From Thermoflexales bacterium (lineage in GTDB: Bacteria > Chloroflexota > Anaerolineae > J036 > Brachytrichaceae): 64,000 nt of DNA. The notes beneath the pieces are model-generated. The model worked only from the letters and a program-made list of their open reading frames with translations, was not told where the DNA came from and did no database searches. The translations under genes and the position numbers were made by a program. The stretch covers positions 23,838-87,837 of the forward strand of contig JANWVF010000107.1 in assembly GCA_025056965.1 (NCBI GenBank), given 5' to 3'. Shown piece by piece: positions 35,810 through 43,395 of the stretch (position 1 is its first letter; the number at the start of each line of letters is the position of its first letter).

Positions 35810-35838
35810 TTTATACCGTTCGCCCTCCGGCGTGTCAA
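35810..35838 (-). promoter_or_regulatory. Consensus promoter of the ilv-leu operon
   Basis: On the minus strand TTGACA (35838-35833), a 17-base spacer and TATAAA (35815-35810). The best sigma-70-type promoter in the window. Start of transcription is expected near 35803, about 7 bases before the leader peptide ATG. Confidence 0.8.
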
Positions 35839-35842
35839 CGAT

Positions 35843-35867
35843 TACAATGGCTACCTATCAGATAGGT
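35843..35867 (+). promoter_or_regulatory. -10 box and palindromic operator of the GntR gene
   Basis: TACAAT at 35843-35848 (weak -35 TTCGCC at 35819-35824) is followed by a perfect 15-bp dyad ACCTATC-A-GATAGGT at 35853-35867, which would cover the transcription start. It lies 6 bases before the regulator ATG and about 15 bases from the -35 box of the divergent ilv promoter. It is a good candidate autoregulatory site. Confidence 0.55.
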
Positions 35868-35873
35868 TGTGCG

Positions 35874-36593
35874 ATGACGCCATCATCCCATCAGGAATCT
35901 CCTGCGCTGCCCGCTCAGCTTGCCGAGCGCATCTTGGCCGAGTTGATTCAGCTCGAATCGCGGCCGGGCGCCTTTCTGCCCTCCGAGGGAGAGCTGGCCA
36001 ATCGCTTCCAAGTCAGCCGGCCGGTCGTCCGCGAAGCGATCAAGCAGCTCGAGGGCCAGGGGCTGATCGAAGTGATCAACGGGCGCGGCTCGCGCATCCG
36101 GCCGTTGAGCGAACGGCAACTGCGCGCCTATTTCACCCACGCCATCGCCCTGCAGCGCGTGCCCTTTCGCGAGCTGATGGAGGCGCGCAAGCCGATCGAG
36201 ATCCAGAGCGCACGCCTGGCGGCCCAGCGGCGCACGCCCGACCAACTCGACGCGTTGCAAGACATCATCCAGCGCATGCGGCGCAACATCGGCAACGCCG
36301 ACGTTTACGTGGACCTTGATCACGACCTGCATGCGCTGATCGCCGATGCGTCGGGCAACGCGATCATCGCGCATTTGGTGCGCTCATTTCGCGGCGCGCT
36401 CAACGACCTGACGCACGAGATGCTCTATCGCCGGCGCAACCGCCAGCAACTGGAGCGGGTGCATGCGTTGCATGAAGCCATCGTCACCGAGATCGGCTAT
36501 CGCAACCCCGACGGCGCCGGCCATGCTATGGACGTGCACTTCAGCGAGGCGTTGGCATTTTTGATCCAGCGGCAGGAGGGGGGAAGAAAGTAA
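35874..36593 (+). CDS. GntR/FadR-family transcriptional regulator (FCD domain)
   Basis: A 239-residue repressor-type protein. The N-terminal winged helix (about residues 12-75) shows FLPSEGELANRFQVSRPVVREAIKQLEGQGLIEV, typical for GntR. The C-terminal all-helical FCD ligand domain holds the Asp/His residues DLDHDLHALIADASGN and HALHEAIVTEI that usually bind a metal and a small carboxylate. I chose ATG 35874; ATG 35847 or GTG 35832 would place the operator dyad inside the coding region. It is divergent from the ilv-leu operon, so it could regulate it or itself; the effector is unknown. Confidence 0.9.
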   Translation: MTPSSHQESPALPAQLAERILAELIQLESRPGAFLPSEGELANRFQVSRPVVREAIKQLEGQGLIEVINGRGSRIRPLSERQLRAYFTHAIALQRVPFRELMEARKPIEIQSARLAAQRRTPDQLDALQDIIQRMRRNIGNADVYVDLDHDLHALIADASGNAIIAHLVRSFRGALNDLTHEMLYRRRNRQQLERVHALHEAIVTEIGYRNPDGAGHAMDVHFSEALAFLIQRQEGGRK

Positions 36594-36601
36594 CACCCAG
36601 C

Positions 36602-37564
36602 TCACCCGCCGAAGTTGGCAATGAGGAAGAAGTAGCCGTTGCGCGCCGGAGCGACGCCAAACCCTACTTCTTTGTAGCGCGGCGAGAGGATGTTCTTCAG
36701 GTGCGGGCCTTGGCTGGGGATCTCCTTCGTGTACCACATCTCGAAAGCCTGGTCGGCGCTGCGCGCCAGCGCCCAGTTCTCGCCGGTGACGCGGCCGGCG
36801 TAGCCGGCGCGGGCGATGCGCTGGCTGGCGCGCGAGCCGTCCGAGCCGATGTGGCTGCCGACGCCGCGCGCGGCGCAATCCTCCGCATGCGCCTGCGCAG
36901 CCGCCTGCAGAACGAACGAGTAGGCGAGCGGCGGCACGCCATTCGCGCTGCGCGCCTGGTTGTACAGCTCCAACAGGCGCACCCGCACAGACTCGATCTC
37001 CGCATTCGCCGCTGGCGAGGTGTCGGGTATGACGGTTGCCGGAGACGGCTGCGCTGCCTCGCTCGCCGGCATGGGTGTGGCGAGCGGGACGAGCGGGATC
37101 AGCTCGATCGCTGGGGTGGATGGGGTCATAGCGGGCGCGGCACTGCCGACTGGGATGACCAGCTTCTGGCCCACTCGGATGATGGCATCTTCACTGATCT
37201 GATTCGCGCGCGTCAGGTCGGCGACCTTCAGTTGGAAGCGGGCGGCAATCGCGCTGAGCGTATCGCCGGGCCGGACGGTGTAGAGCGTCCAGAGCGCGCT
37301 CTCGCCGGGTTGTGGCTGCTCGGCCGGAATCTTCAACGTTTGCCCGGCTCGAATGAGGCTGGGGTCTTCCAGGTTGTTGAGCGCTTGGATCGAGGCCATG
37401 GATACGCCGAAGGCGAGCGCGATGCCGAGCAAGGTATCGCCCGGCTGCACGACATACTCGCGAGGGGCGTTGGCAGGCTGGGTGGCATGTGCACGCCGGA
37501 TCGGGCCGAAGGCGCTCATGGCCAGCACGGCAAGCGCCGCGCACAGGACGAAGCATTTGTTCAT
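36602..37564 (-). CDS. Secreted LysM-CAP domain protein
   Basis: A 320-residue exported protein. After a signal peptide (CFVLCAALAVLAMSAFG) come two LysM peptidoglycan-binding modules (YVVQPGDTLLGIALAFGVS and YTVRPGDTLSAIAARFQLK), a Thr/Pro-rich linker, and a C-terminal CAP/SCP domain (about residues 195-320) with the usual His and Glu positions in GSHIGSDG, GENWAL and PHLKNIL. CAP domains of this bacterial YkwD type are secreted and of unknown enzymatic activity. A neighbouring LysM lipoprotein lies upstream in the same direction, about 80 bases away. The start is the ATG before NKCFVLCAA; a longer frame is non-coding in appearance. Confidence 0.9.
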   Translation of the reverse strand: MNKCFVLCAALAVLAMSAFGPIRRAHATQPANAPREYVVQPGDTLLGIALAFGVSMASIQALNNLEDPSLIRAGQTLKIPAEQPQPGESALWTLYTVRPGDTLSAIAARFQLKVADLTRANQISEDAIIRVGQKLVIPVGSAAPAMTPSTPAIELIPLVPLATPMPASEAAQPSPATVIPDTSPAANAEIESVRVRLLELYNQARSANGVPPLAYSFVLQAAAQAHAEDCAARGVGSHIGSDGSRASQRIARAGYAGRVTGENWALARSADQAFEMWYTKEIPSQGPHLKNILSPRYKEVGFGVAPARNGYFFLIANFGG

Positions 37565-37647
37565 AGTTGTTGTTCGCGCCGGGGCGACGGTTGCCCTGCT
37601 GCAAGACGAGCCGCAACCTCCGGCAATATGGTTGCAAGTATACGTGA

Positions 37648-38247
37648 CTAATTTGTGCGTGGGCCTTTGGCAGGGATGATCAACCGCTGGCCGGCGCGCA
37701 CCAGTCCGGGGTTGGCGATTTCGTTCACGCGCAGTAGGTCGGCGAGCGGCACGCGAAACTTCGTCGCGATCTCGCTGAGCGTCTCGCCGCGCCGCACCAT
37801 GTAGATGAACCACCACGGACTCTCGTCGGGGTGGAGCTTGTCCGCCGGCAGCTTCAGCACTTGGCCAACTCGGATGACTTGCGCGTCATTCAGGCCGTTG
37901 AGGAGCTGGATGGCTGCAATCGAAGTACCGAACCTGGTGGCGATGGTGGACAGCGTATCGCCTGGCTGCACGGTGTATTCCCCAGCAGCGCGCAAGGCTG
38001 GCCGGCTCGATGTCGTCGTTGGGGTGGGTGGAGCAGCCGTGGGAGTTGGCTGAGCCGGCGTGGGCGTGGGGCTGGCCAGCGGCGTTCGACCGGGCGCGGG
38101 TGCAGCCGTCGGGATATCGGCCAGTTCGCGCGCGATGCGCGTCTGCATCGCGCGCGGGTCGGGCGTCGGTGTTTCCGCCGGCTCGCCCGAGCACGCGGCC
38201 AGGAGTAACCAACTTGCCACCAGGAGCAGCGCGTGCTTGCGCATCAT
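37648..38247 (-). CDS. LysM-domain lipoprotein
   Basis: A 199-residue lipoprotein: the N-terminal [15 protein letters not shown] ends in a lipobox whose Cys (residue 19) should be lipidated. A Pro/Thr-rich spacer ([11 protein letters not shown]) carries the protein away from the membrane to two LysM modules ([19 protein letters not shown] and [19 protein letters not shown]). It probably binds peptidoglycan or another glycan in the envelope. It forms a pair with the LysM-CAP gene and is divergent from the helicase gene. Confidence 0.9.
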   Translation of the reverse strand: MMRKHALLLVASWLLLAACSGEPAETPTPDPRAMQTRIARELADIPTAAPAPGRTPLASPTPTPAQPTPTAAPPTPTTTSSRPALRAAGEYTVQPGDTLSTIATRFGTSIAAIQLLNGLNDAQVIRVGQVLKLPADKLHPDESPWWFIYMVRRGETLSEIATKFRVPLADLLRVNEIANPGLVRAGQRLIIPAKGPRTN

Positions 38248-38293
38248 CGCTCCGGCGATTATAGGGGGCGGGGGTTACAATCCTCACCGAGTC

Positions 38294-40957
38294 ATGAGCG
38301 CCACCATTGCTGCCGGCGTGGCCAATGTCAGCGATGTGCTTGCGCGCTTGCGCGCCGATCGCGAATTCATGCGCGATGTGTGTGACTGGCAGCGCGCGCC
38401 TGCGCGGCCAGCGCGGTTCGCCGATTTCCCCGCTGCGCTCGATCCGCGCCTGCGCGAGGCGCTGAAGCGGCGCGGCATCGAACAGCTCTACACGCACCAG
38501 GCACAGGCGATCGCGGCGACCCTGCGCGGCGAGCACGTCGTGGTCGTTGCGAACGCCGCCGGCGGTAAGTCGCTGTGCTTTCACGCGCCCATCCTCAACG
38601 CGCTGTTGCGCGATCCGAACGCACGCGCGTTGTGCCTCTTCCCCACCAAGGCGCTGTCGCAAGACCAACTCTCCAATCTTTCATCTTTCGTGGCCCATCT
38701 TTCATCGAGTGGGGACGGCCTAATGAAAGATGAAAGGTCAAAGATAATCCATACCTACGACGGCGACACGCCTCAAGCCAAGCGCGCCGAGATTCGCCGC
38801 GACGCGCGGGTGATCATCACCAACGCCGACATGCTGCACATCGGCATCCTGCCGCACCATACGCGCTGGGCGGCGTTCTTCAAGCATCTGCGCTACGTCG
38901 TCATTGACGAGATGCACGCCTATCGCGGCATCTTCGGCAGCCATGTCGCCAACGTCATCCGCCGGCTGAAGCGCCTGTGCGCGTTCTATGGGTCGAACCC
39001 GGTCTTCATCCTGGCGTCGGCCACGATCGCCAATCCGCGCGCGCATGCCGAGCGCCTGATCGAAGCGCCGGTGACGCTGGTGGATGACGACGGCAGCCCG
39101 CACGGCGAACGCAACGTCATCATCGTCAACCCGCCGCTGACCGACCCACAATTCGGCCTGCGCCGCAGCGCCGATTTCGTCGCCCGCGACATCGCCGCGC
39201 GCTTCATCGCCGAAGGTTTGCAGACGATCTGCTTTGCGCGGTCGAGGAACACGGCGGAGATTTTGCTGGCTTACTTGCGGGATATGAGGCTGGGAGTGGG
39301 GAGTCGGGAGTCGGCATGTCCCACTTCCCACTCCCCACTTCCGATTCATGGCTATCGCGGCGGCTATTTGCCCGAGGAGCGGCGCGCGATCGAACAGGGC
39401 TTGCGCGAAGGCAGCGTGCGCGGCGTGGTGGCGACCAATGCACTGGAGCTGGGGATTGACATCGGCGCGCTGGACGCCTGCGTGATGCTCGGCTATCCGG
39501 GCAGCATCGCCAGCTTTTGGCAGCAGGCCGGGCGCGCCGGCCGGCGGCGAGGCGCCAGCGTCGCCGTCATGGTTGCCACGCCCGACCCGCTCGACCAGTA
39601 TCTTGCCGCACATCCTCAGTACCTCTTTCAGCAGTCGCCTGAGCACGCGCGCATCGCGCCGGACAACCTCGGCGTGCTGGCGGCACACGTCGCATGCGCG
39701 ACCTTCGAGTTGCCGTTCGCGCGCGGCGAACGATTCGGCAGCGTTCGCGTAGACGAGCTGCTCGATGCGCTAGCCGAAGAGGGCGATGTGCACGCCAGCG
39801 GCGTGGGCGCGCTGCCGCTGTTTAGAGGCGCGGACGACTCGCAGCCCGCGACGCGCTACACCTGGGTCGGCGAGAGCTATCCGGCAGACCGCGTGAGCTT
39901 GCGCGGCGCCGGCGAGCGCGTCAGCATCGTGGACGAGCAGGGCAATCTGATCGGTGAGACCGAACGCCACACTGCCCCGGCGCGCGTTCACCCGGGCGCG
40001 ATCTACCTACACCAGGCCCAGACCTACCTCGTGACCGAGCTGGACTGGGAGATGGGCCGCGCCGTGGTGCGCCGCGTGGATGCCGACTACTACACTCAAG
40101 CGAGCGCCGTGTCCGAGGTGATGGTGCTGCGCGAATTCGACCGGCTAGAACCGGCGCAGTCGCCGGCGGGTAACTGCGCGCCCGCCAGTGGCGAGATCGA
40201 AGTCACGACCACCGTCGGTCGCTATCGCCAGGTGCAGTTCAACACGCACCGGACGTTGGGATGGGGCGACGTGGACTTGCCGTCGCAGAAGCTGCTCACC
40301 ACCGGCTACTGGTTCGCCATCCCGGAGGCCATCTGCAAGCAACTGGAGAAAGAGGGCATCATCGGCCTGCCCAACGACTACGGCCCGAACTGGGAGCAGC
40401 AACGACAGGCCGCCCGCGCGCGCGACGGCTATCGCTGTGCCATCTGCGGCAAGCCCGAAAGCCCGCACCAGCAGCACCACGTGCATCATCGCCGGCCGTT
40501 TCGTTCATTCGGCTATGTGCGCGGCGAAAACGACTTCTATCTGCAAGCGAACGACCTGGATAACCTGATGACGGTATGCCCGTCATGTCACGCGAAGATC
40601 GAGACGGCCGAGCCGGTGAACCAGGCGTTGAGCGGCCTGTGCTACTTGCTCGGCAATCTGGCGCCGTTGTTCGTGATGTGCGATCCGAGCGACATCGCTG
40701 CCACGTTCGACACGGCCAGCCCGCACACGCACCTGCCGACCATCACGCTATATGAGCTGGTTCCCGGCGGCACCGGCCTGGCCGACGAGCTGATGGCGCA
40801 TCACGTGGAATTGATGAAAATGGCGGCGCAGCGCGTACAGGAGTGCCCGTGTGAGCATGGCTGCCCATCGTGCGTCGGCCCGGTGGATCCGGCGATGGAA
40901 ACGCATGGGCGCAATCTGAAGAAGGATGTGGCGCGCCTGATCGCGTTGATCCGCTGA
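38294..40957 (+). CDS. MrfA/YprA-like DExH helicase with inserted HNH domain
   Basis: An 887-residue superfamily 2 helicase. Motif I is NAAGGKS (a variant of GTASGKT), motif II is DEMH, motif III SATI, and motif [11 protein letters not shown]. The C-terminal DUF1998-type zinc region ends with [12 protein letters not shown]. This order is that of MrfA/YprA, a 3'-5' DNA helicase of DNA repair (notably mitomycin C damage in Bacillus). Between the helicase core and the zinc region, about residues 697-775, sits a complete HNH-type module: [32 protein letters not shown]. Two palindromic inserts at 38675 and 39292 encode in-frame loops. The start at ATG 38294 lies about 13 bases after TACAAT (38276-38281), suggesting a near-leaderless transcript. 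Confidence 0.9.
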   Translation: MSATIAAGVANVSDVLARLRADREFMRDVCDWQRAPARPARFADFPAALDPRLREALKRRGIEQLYTHQAQAIAATLRGEHVVVVANAAGGKSLCFHAPILNALLRDPNARALCLFPTKALSQDQLSNLSSFVAHLSSSGDGLMKDERSKIIHTYDGDTPQAKRAEIRRDARVIITNADMLHIGILPHHTRWAAFFKHLRYVVIDEMHAYRGIFGSHVANVIRRLKRLCAFYGSNPVFILASATIANPRAHAERLIEAPVTLVDDDGSPHGERNVIIVNPPLTDPQFGLRRSADFVARDIAARFIAEGLQTICFARSRNTAEILLAYLRDMRLGVGSRESACPTSHSPLPIHGYRGGYLPEERRAIEQGLREGSVRGVVATNALELGIDIGALDACVMLGYPGSIASFWQQAGRAGRRRGASVAVMVATPDPLDQYLAAHPQYLFQQSPEHARIAPDNLGVLAAHVACATFELPFARGERFGSVRVDELLDALAEEGDVHASGVGALPLFRGADDSQPATRYTWVGESYPADRVSLRGAGERVSIVDEQGNLIGETERHTAPARVHPGAIYLHQAQTYLVTELDWEMGRAVVRRVDADYYTQASAVSEVMVLREFDRLEPAQSPAGNCAPASGEIEVTTTVGRYRQVQFNTHRTLGWGDVDLPSQKLLTTGYWFAIPEAICKQLEKEGIIGLPNDYGPNWEQQRQAARARDGYRCAICGKPESPHQQHHVHHRRPFRSFGYVRGENDFYLQANDLDNLMTVCPSCHAKIETAEPVNQALSGLCYLLGNLAPLFVMCDPSDIAATFDTASPHTHLPTITLYELVPGGTGLADELMAHHVELMKMAAQRVQECPCEHGCPSCVGPVDPAMETHGRNLKKDVARLIALIR
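38675..38746. repeat. In-frame low-complexity palindrome 1 in helicase gene
   Basis: Left arm built of ATCTTTCATCTTTC and ATCTTTCAT (38675-38705), right arm the near-complement ATGAAAGATGAAAGG..CAAAGAT (38722-38746), loop about 16 bases. It falls in a surface loop after the [11 protein letters not shown] motif and does not disturb the frame. Confidence 0.7.
39292..39347. repeat. In-frame low-complexity palindrome 2 in helicase gene
   Basis: Left arm GGGAGTGGGGAGTCGGGAGT.. (39292-39314), right arm TCCCACTTCCCACTCCCCAC.. (39319-39347) with a 4-base centre. It adds about 20 residues (rich in Gly, Ser, Pro) between the conserved ILLAYLRDM and [13 protein letters not shown] segments, where relatives usually have a short turn. 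Confidence 0.7.
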
Positions 40958-41000
40958 TCGGCGCGACGTTCATCGCAACAACGAAGGAGACGACATTTCG

Positions 41001-41969
41001 ATGAAAGCAATTCGAGTTCACACCCATGGTGATGCGGACGCGCTCGTGTATGAAGACGCGCCGACCCCAGAGCCGGGACCGGGCGAAGCGCGGGTGAAGA
41101 TCGGCGCGGCCGGCTTGAACTTCATAGACATCTACCAGCGGCGCGGCTGGTACAAAGTGCCGCTGCCGTTCGTGCCCGGCCAGGAGGCAGCGGGCGTGAT
41201 AGACGCCGTGGGCGCCGGCGTGACCGAGTTCAAGCCGGGCGATCATGTCGCTTACGCGATGGTCATGGGCGCGTATGCGGAGTATGCAGTGGTGCCGGTG
41301 GGCCGGCTGGTGCCCGTCCCGCCCGGCGTGTCCATCGAGCAGGCCGCAGCGGTGATGCTGCAAGGCATGACTGCGCACTACCTGGCGCTCACCACCTATC
41401 CGCTCAAAGCCGGTGACATTGCGTTGGTGCATGCCGGCTCGGGCGGCGTCGGCCAGTTGCTTATCCAGATCGCCAAGCGGCTCGGCGCGCGCGTAATCGC
41501 TACCGTCGGCGCAGCCGACAAAGCCGAGCTGGTCAAAGCCGCCGGCGCGGACGACGTGATCCTCTACCGCGAGCAGGACTTCGAAGCCGAGGTCAAACGC
41601 CTGACCGACGGCGCCGGTGTGCACGTCGTGTATGACTCGGTGGGTAAGGACACCTTCCTGAAAGGCTTGAACGTGCTGCGCCCGCGCGGCTACATGGTGC
41701 TATACGGCCAGTCCAGCGGGATGGTGGATCCGATTGACCCGCAGGTGCTCAGCCAAAAGGGATCGCTCTTCCTCACCCGGCCGACGCTGGGCCATTACAC
41801 GCTCACGCGCGCCGAATTGCTCGGGCGCGCCGGCGACCTCTTCCACTGGATGGCGGCAGGCCAGCTCAAGGTGCGCGTGGATCGCACCTTCAAACTGAGC
41901 GAAGCCGCCGACGCCCATCGCTACATGGAGGCGCGCCAAACTCGCGGCAAGGTACTGCTCATCCCCTGA
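41001..41969 (+). CDS. NADPH:quinone oxidoreductase (zeta-crystallin type)
   Basis: A 322-residue zinc-free medium-chain reductase. N-terminal [30 protein letters not shown] and the [25 protein letters not shown] segment are typical of quinone oxidoreductase Qor. The NADPH-binding stretch reads [27 protein letters not shown]. Zinc ligands of alcohol dehydrogenases are missing. A GAAGGAG ribosome site precedes the ATG by 13 bases. It reduces quinones or enals using NADPH; physiological substrate unknown. It lies 43 bases after the helicase gene and may be cotranscribed. Confidence 0.93.
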   Translation: MKAIRVHTHGDADALVYEDAPTPEPGPGEARVKIGAAGLNFIDIYQRRGWYKVPLPFVPGQEAAGVIDAVGAGVTEFKPGDHVAYAMVMGAYAEYAVVPVGRLVPVPPGVSIEQAAAVMLQGMTAHYLALTTYPLKAGDIALVHAGSGGVGQLLIQIAKRLGARVIATVGAADKAELVKAAGADDVILYREQDFEAEVKRLTDGAGVHVVYDSVGKDTFLKGLNVLRPRGYMVLYGQSSGMVDPIDPQVLSQKGSLFLTRPTLGHYTLTRAELLGRAGDLFHWMAAGQLKVRVDRTFKLSEAADAHRYMEARQTRGKVLLIP

Positions 41970-41971
41970 TC

Positions 41972-42000
41972 TAGACGGCGGTTGCGAGGTGGACGATAAT
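41972..42000 (+). promoter_or_regulatory. Promoter of the coiled-coil gene
   Basis: TAGACG at 41972-41977 and GATAAT at 41995-42000, spaced 17 bases. The ATG at 42009 follows 8 bases after the -10 box, predicting a leaderless or almost leaderless mRNA. Confidence 0.55.
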
Positions 42001-42008
42001 CACGTTGT

Positions 42009-42752
42009 ATGGCTTTCACCGTCCGAGACTTCGATGATCTCATTCGGCTGTTAGACGAACGGCCTGAGTGGCGAGATGCCCTGCGCCGCCGCGTCTTCAC
42101 CGATGAGCTAATCGAGTTGCCGCGCGTGACACGCGAGCTGGCTGACGCCCAAATCCAGATACGCAGGGATCTGGATGTTCTCGCGCAGCGCCTCGATCAA
42201 CTTACACAGCGCGTAGATCAGCTCGCGCAGCGCCTAGACCAGCTCACCCAGCGCGTAGATCAGCTCGCACAGAAGTTGGATGAGTTAATCGAGGCGCAAT
42301 TGCGCTCTGAGCAGCGCTTACAGCGTTTGGAAGGCGATACTGCCTGGCTGAAGGGCATGATGTTGGAGATACGTTATGCGGAACGCCCATACGTGTACTT
42401 CAAGGACTTGATCCGCCGCGCCCGCGCGTTGGAGGGCGATGAACTGCACGATTTGTTAGAGCGCATTGGGTTGACCGACCAAGAGTTGCGCGACGTCGTC
42501 GAGAGCGATGTCGTCGCTGTCGGACGAATGCGCGAAAGCGATGCCGAGGCTTATCTGGTTGCTGAAGTCTCGTGGGGCATCGGTCCAGACGACGTAGAGC
42601 GCGCGGCGCGCCGGGCCGCGCTGCTGTCTCGTTCAGGCCGGCGCGTCATCCCGGTCGTTGCAGGCGACTGGATCACGCCGCAAGCCCTAGATGCGGCGGC
42701 TGAGCGGCGCGTGTGGTATGTCCTCGGTGGGTGTGCTATCGAGCCAAAGTGA
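42009..42752 (+). CDS. Coiled-coil protein with DUF3782-like C-terminal domain
   Basis: A 247-residue protein. Residues about 45-105 are a perfect-looking heptad coiled coil, LDQLTQRVDQLAQRLDQLTQ and so on, encoded by tandem 42-base DNA repeats. The C-terminal half (VVESDVVAVGRMRESDAEAYLVAEVSWGI, RSGRRVIPVVAGDWITPQA) resembles the DUF3782 / restriction-endonuclease-like fold in which an E-x-S or E-x-K and nearby acidic residue form the nuclease-type core. Biological role unknown. Such proteins occur in large numbers in cyanobacteria and Chloroflexota. The promoter lies immediately upstream. Confidence 0.75.
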   Translation: MAFTVRDFDDLIRLLDERPEWRDALRRRVFTDELIELPRVTRELADAQIQIRRDLDVLAQRLDQLTQRVDQLAQRLDQLTQRVDQLAQKLDELIEAQLRSEQRLQRLEGDTAWLKGMMLEIRYAERPYVYFKDLIRRARALEGDELHDLLERIGLTDQELRDVVESDVVAVGRMRESDAEAYLVAEVSWGIGPDDVERAARRAALLSRSGRRVIPVVAGDWITPQALDAAAERRVWYVLGGCAIEPK

Positions 42753-42789
42753 AGGCGCAACGCCGAATCCACCGATTGAATCTGTCTAT

Positions 42790-43350
42790 ATGAGCGACAA
42801 CGAGTTTTATCCCGTGAACGTCGCCGGCGTAGAGCGCCGGTTGCGGCTGATGGAAGTCGCGCCCGGCGTGAAGATCGCCGTGCTCAACATCCTGGGCGAC
42901 ACCGAGTTGGTGCAGGCGGCGGCGCGCGCGCTGGCGGCCCGGCTGCCCGCCGGCGTGGACTATCTTGTCACTGCCGAAGCGAAGAGCATCCCGCTGGCGC
43001 ATGCGCTGTCGGTCGAATCCGGCCTGCCCTACATTGTGCTACGCAAGTCGCACAAGCCCTACATGGGCGACGCGCTCTCTGCCGAGACGCTCTCCATCAC
43101 CACCAACAAGCCGCAAACGCTATTTCTGGACGAGAAGGATCGCGAGGCGATCAAGGGCAAGAAAGTGGTGCTGGTGGACGACGTGATCAGCACGGGCAGC
43201 ACGCTCCAGGGCATGCGGCTGATCATGCAGAAGGCCGGCGCAGAAGTAGTTGCCGAAGCCGCAATCTTCACCGAGGGCGACCGCGCCCGCTGGAACAACG
43301 TGATCGCGCTCGGCCATCTGCCGATCTTCACCAGTGACGTGAACATGTGA
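42790..43350 (+). CDS. Adenine/xanthine phosphoribosyltransferase-like protein
   Basis: A 186-residue type I phosphoribosyltransferase. The PRPP-binding motif VVLVDDVISTGST is intact and the N-terminal half has the DYLVTAEAKSIPLAHALS and YIVLRKSHKPYMG segments found in adenine/xanthine phosphoribosyltransferases. It would salvage a purine base to its nucleotide. Substrate choice cannot be made from sequence. The ATG at 42790 is selected because upstream residues in frame overlap the previous gene. No ribosome site is evident. It converges on the kinase gene. Confidence 0.85.
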   Translation: MSDNEFYPVNVAGVERRLRLMEVAPGVKIAVLNILGDTELVQAAARALAARLPAGVDYLVTAEAKSIPLAHALSVESGLPYIVLRKSHKPYMGDALSAETLSITTNKPQTLFLDEKDREAIKGKKVVLVDDVISTGSTLQGMRLIMQKAGAEVVAEAAIFTEGDRARWNNVIALGHLPIFTSDVNM

Positions 43351-43374
43351 TGGAGGCATTTGGACGCCTCCATC
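43349..43374. terminator. Hairpin between convergent genes
   Basis: Perfect 9-bp dyad GATGGAGGC / GCCTCCATC with an 8-base loop, situated between the stops of the phosphoribosyltransferase and the histidine kinase. There is no T-tract, so termination strength is uncertain. Confidence 0.5.
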
Positions 43375-43395
43375 GTTCATCGGGTGAATGACACT

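Noticed and set aside
35640-35838. T-box riboswitch upstream of ilvB
   Set aside because: No T-box core motif or specifier loop was found; the leader peptide explains the terminator.
36701-37651. 316-codon plus-strand frame opposite the LysM-CAP gene
   Set aside because: Antisense shadow; the LysM and CAP motifs clearly define the minus strand as coding.
42184-42285. 42-base direct repeats, considered as a satellite or CRISPR-like array
   Set aside because: They encode a heptad coiled coil in frame.
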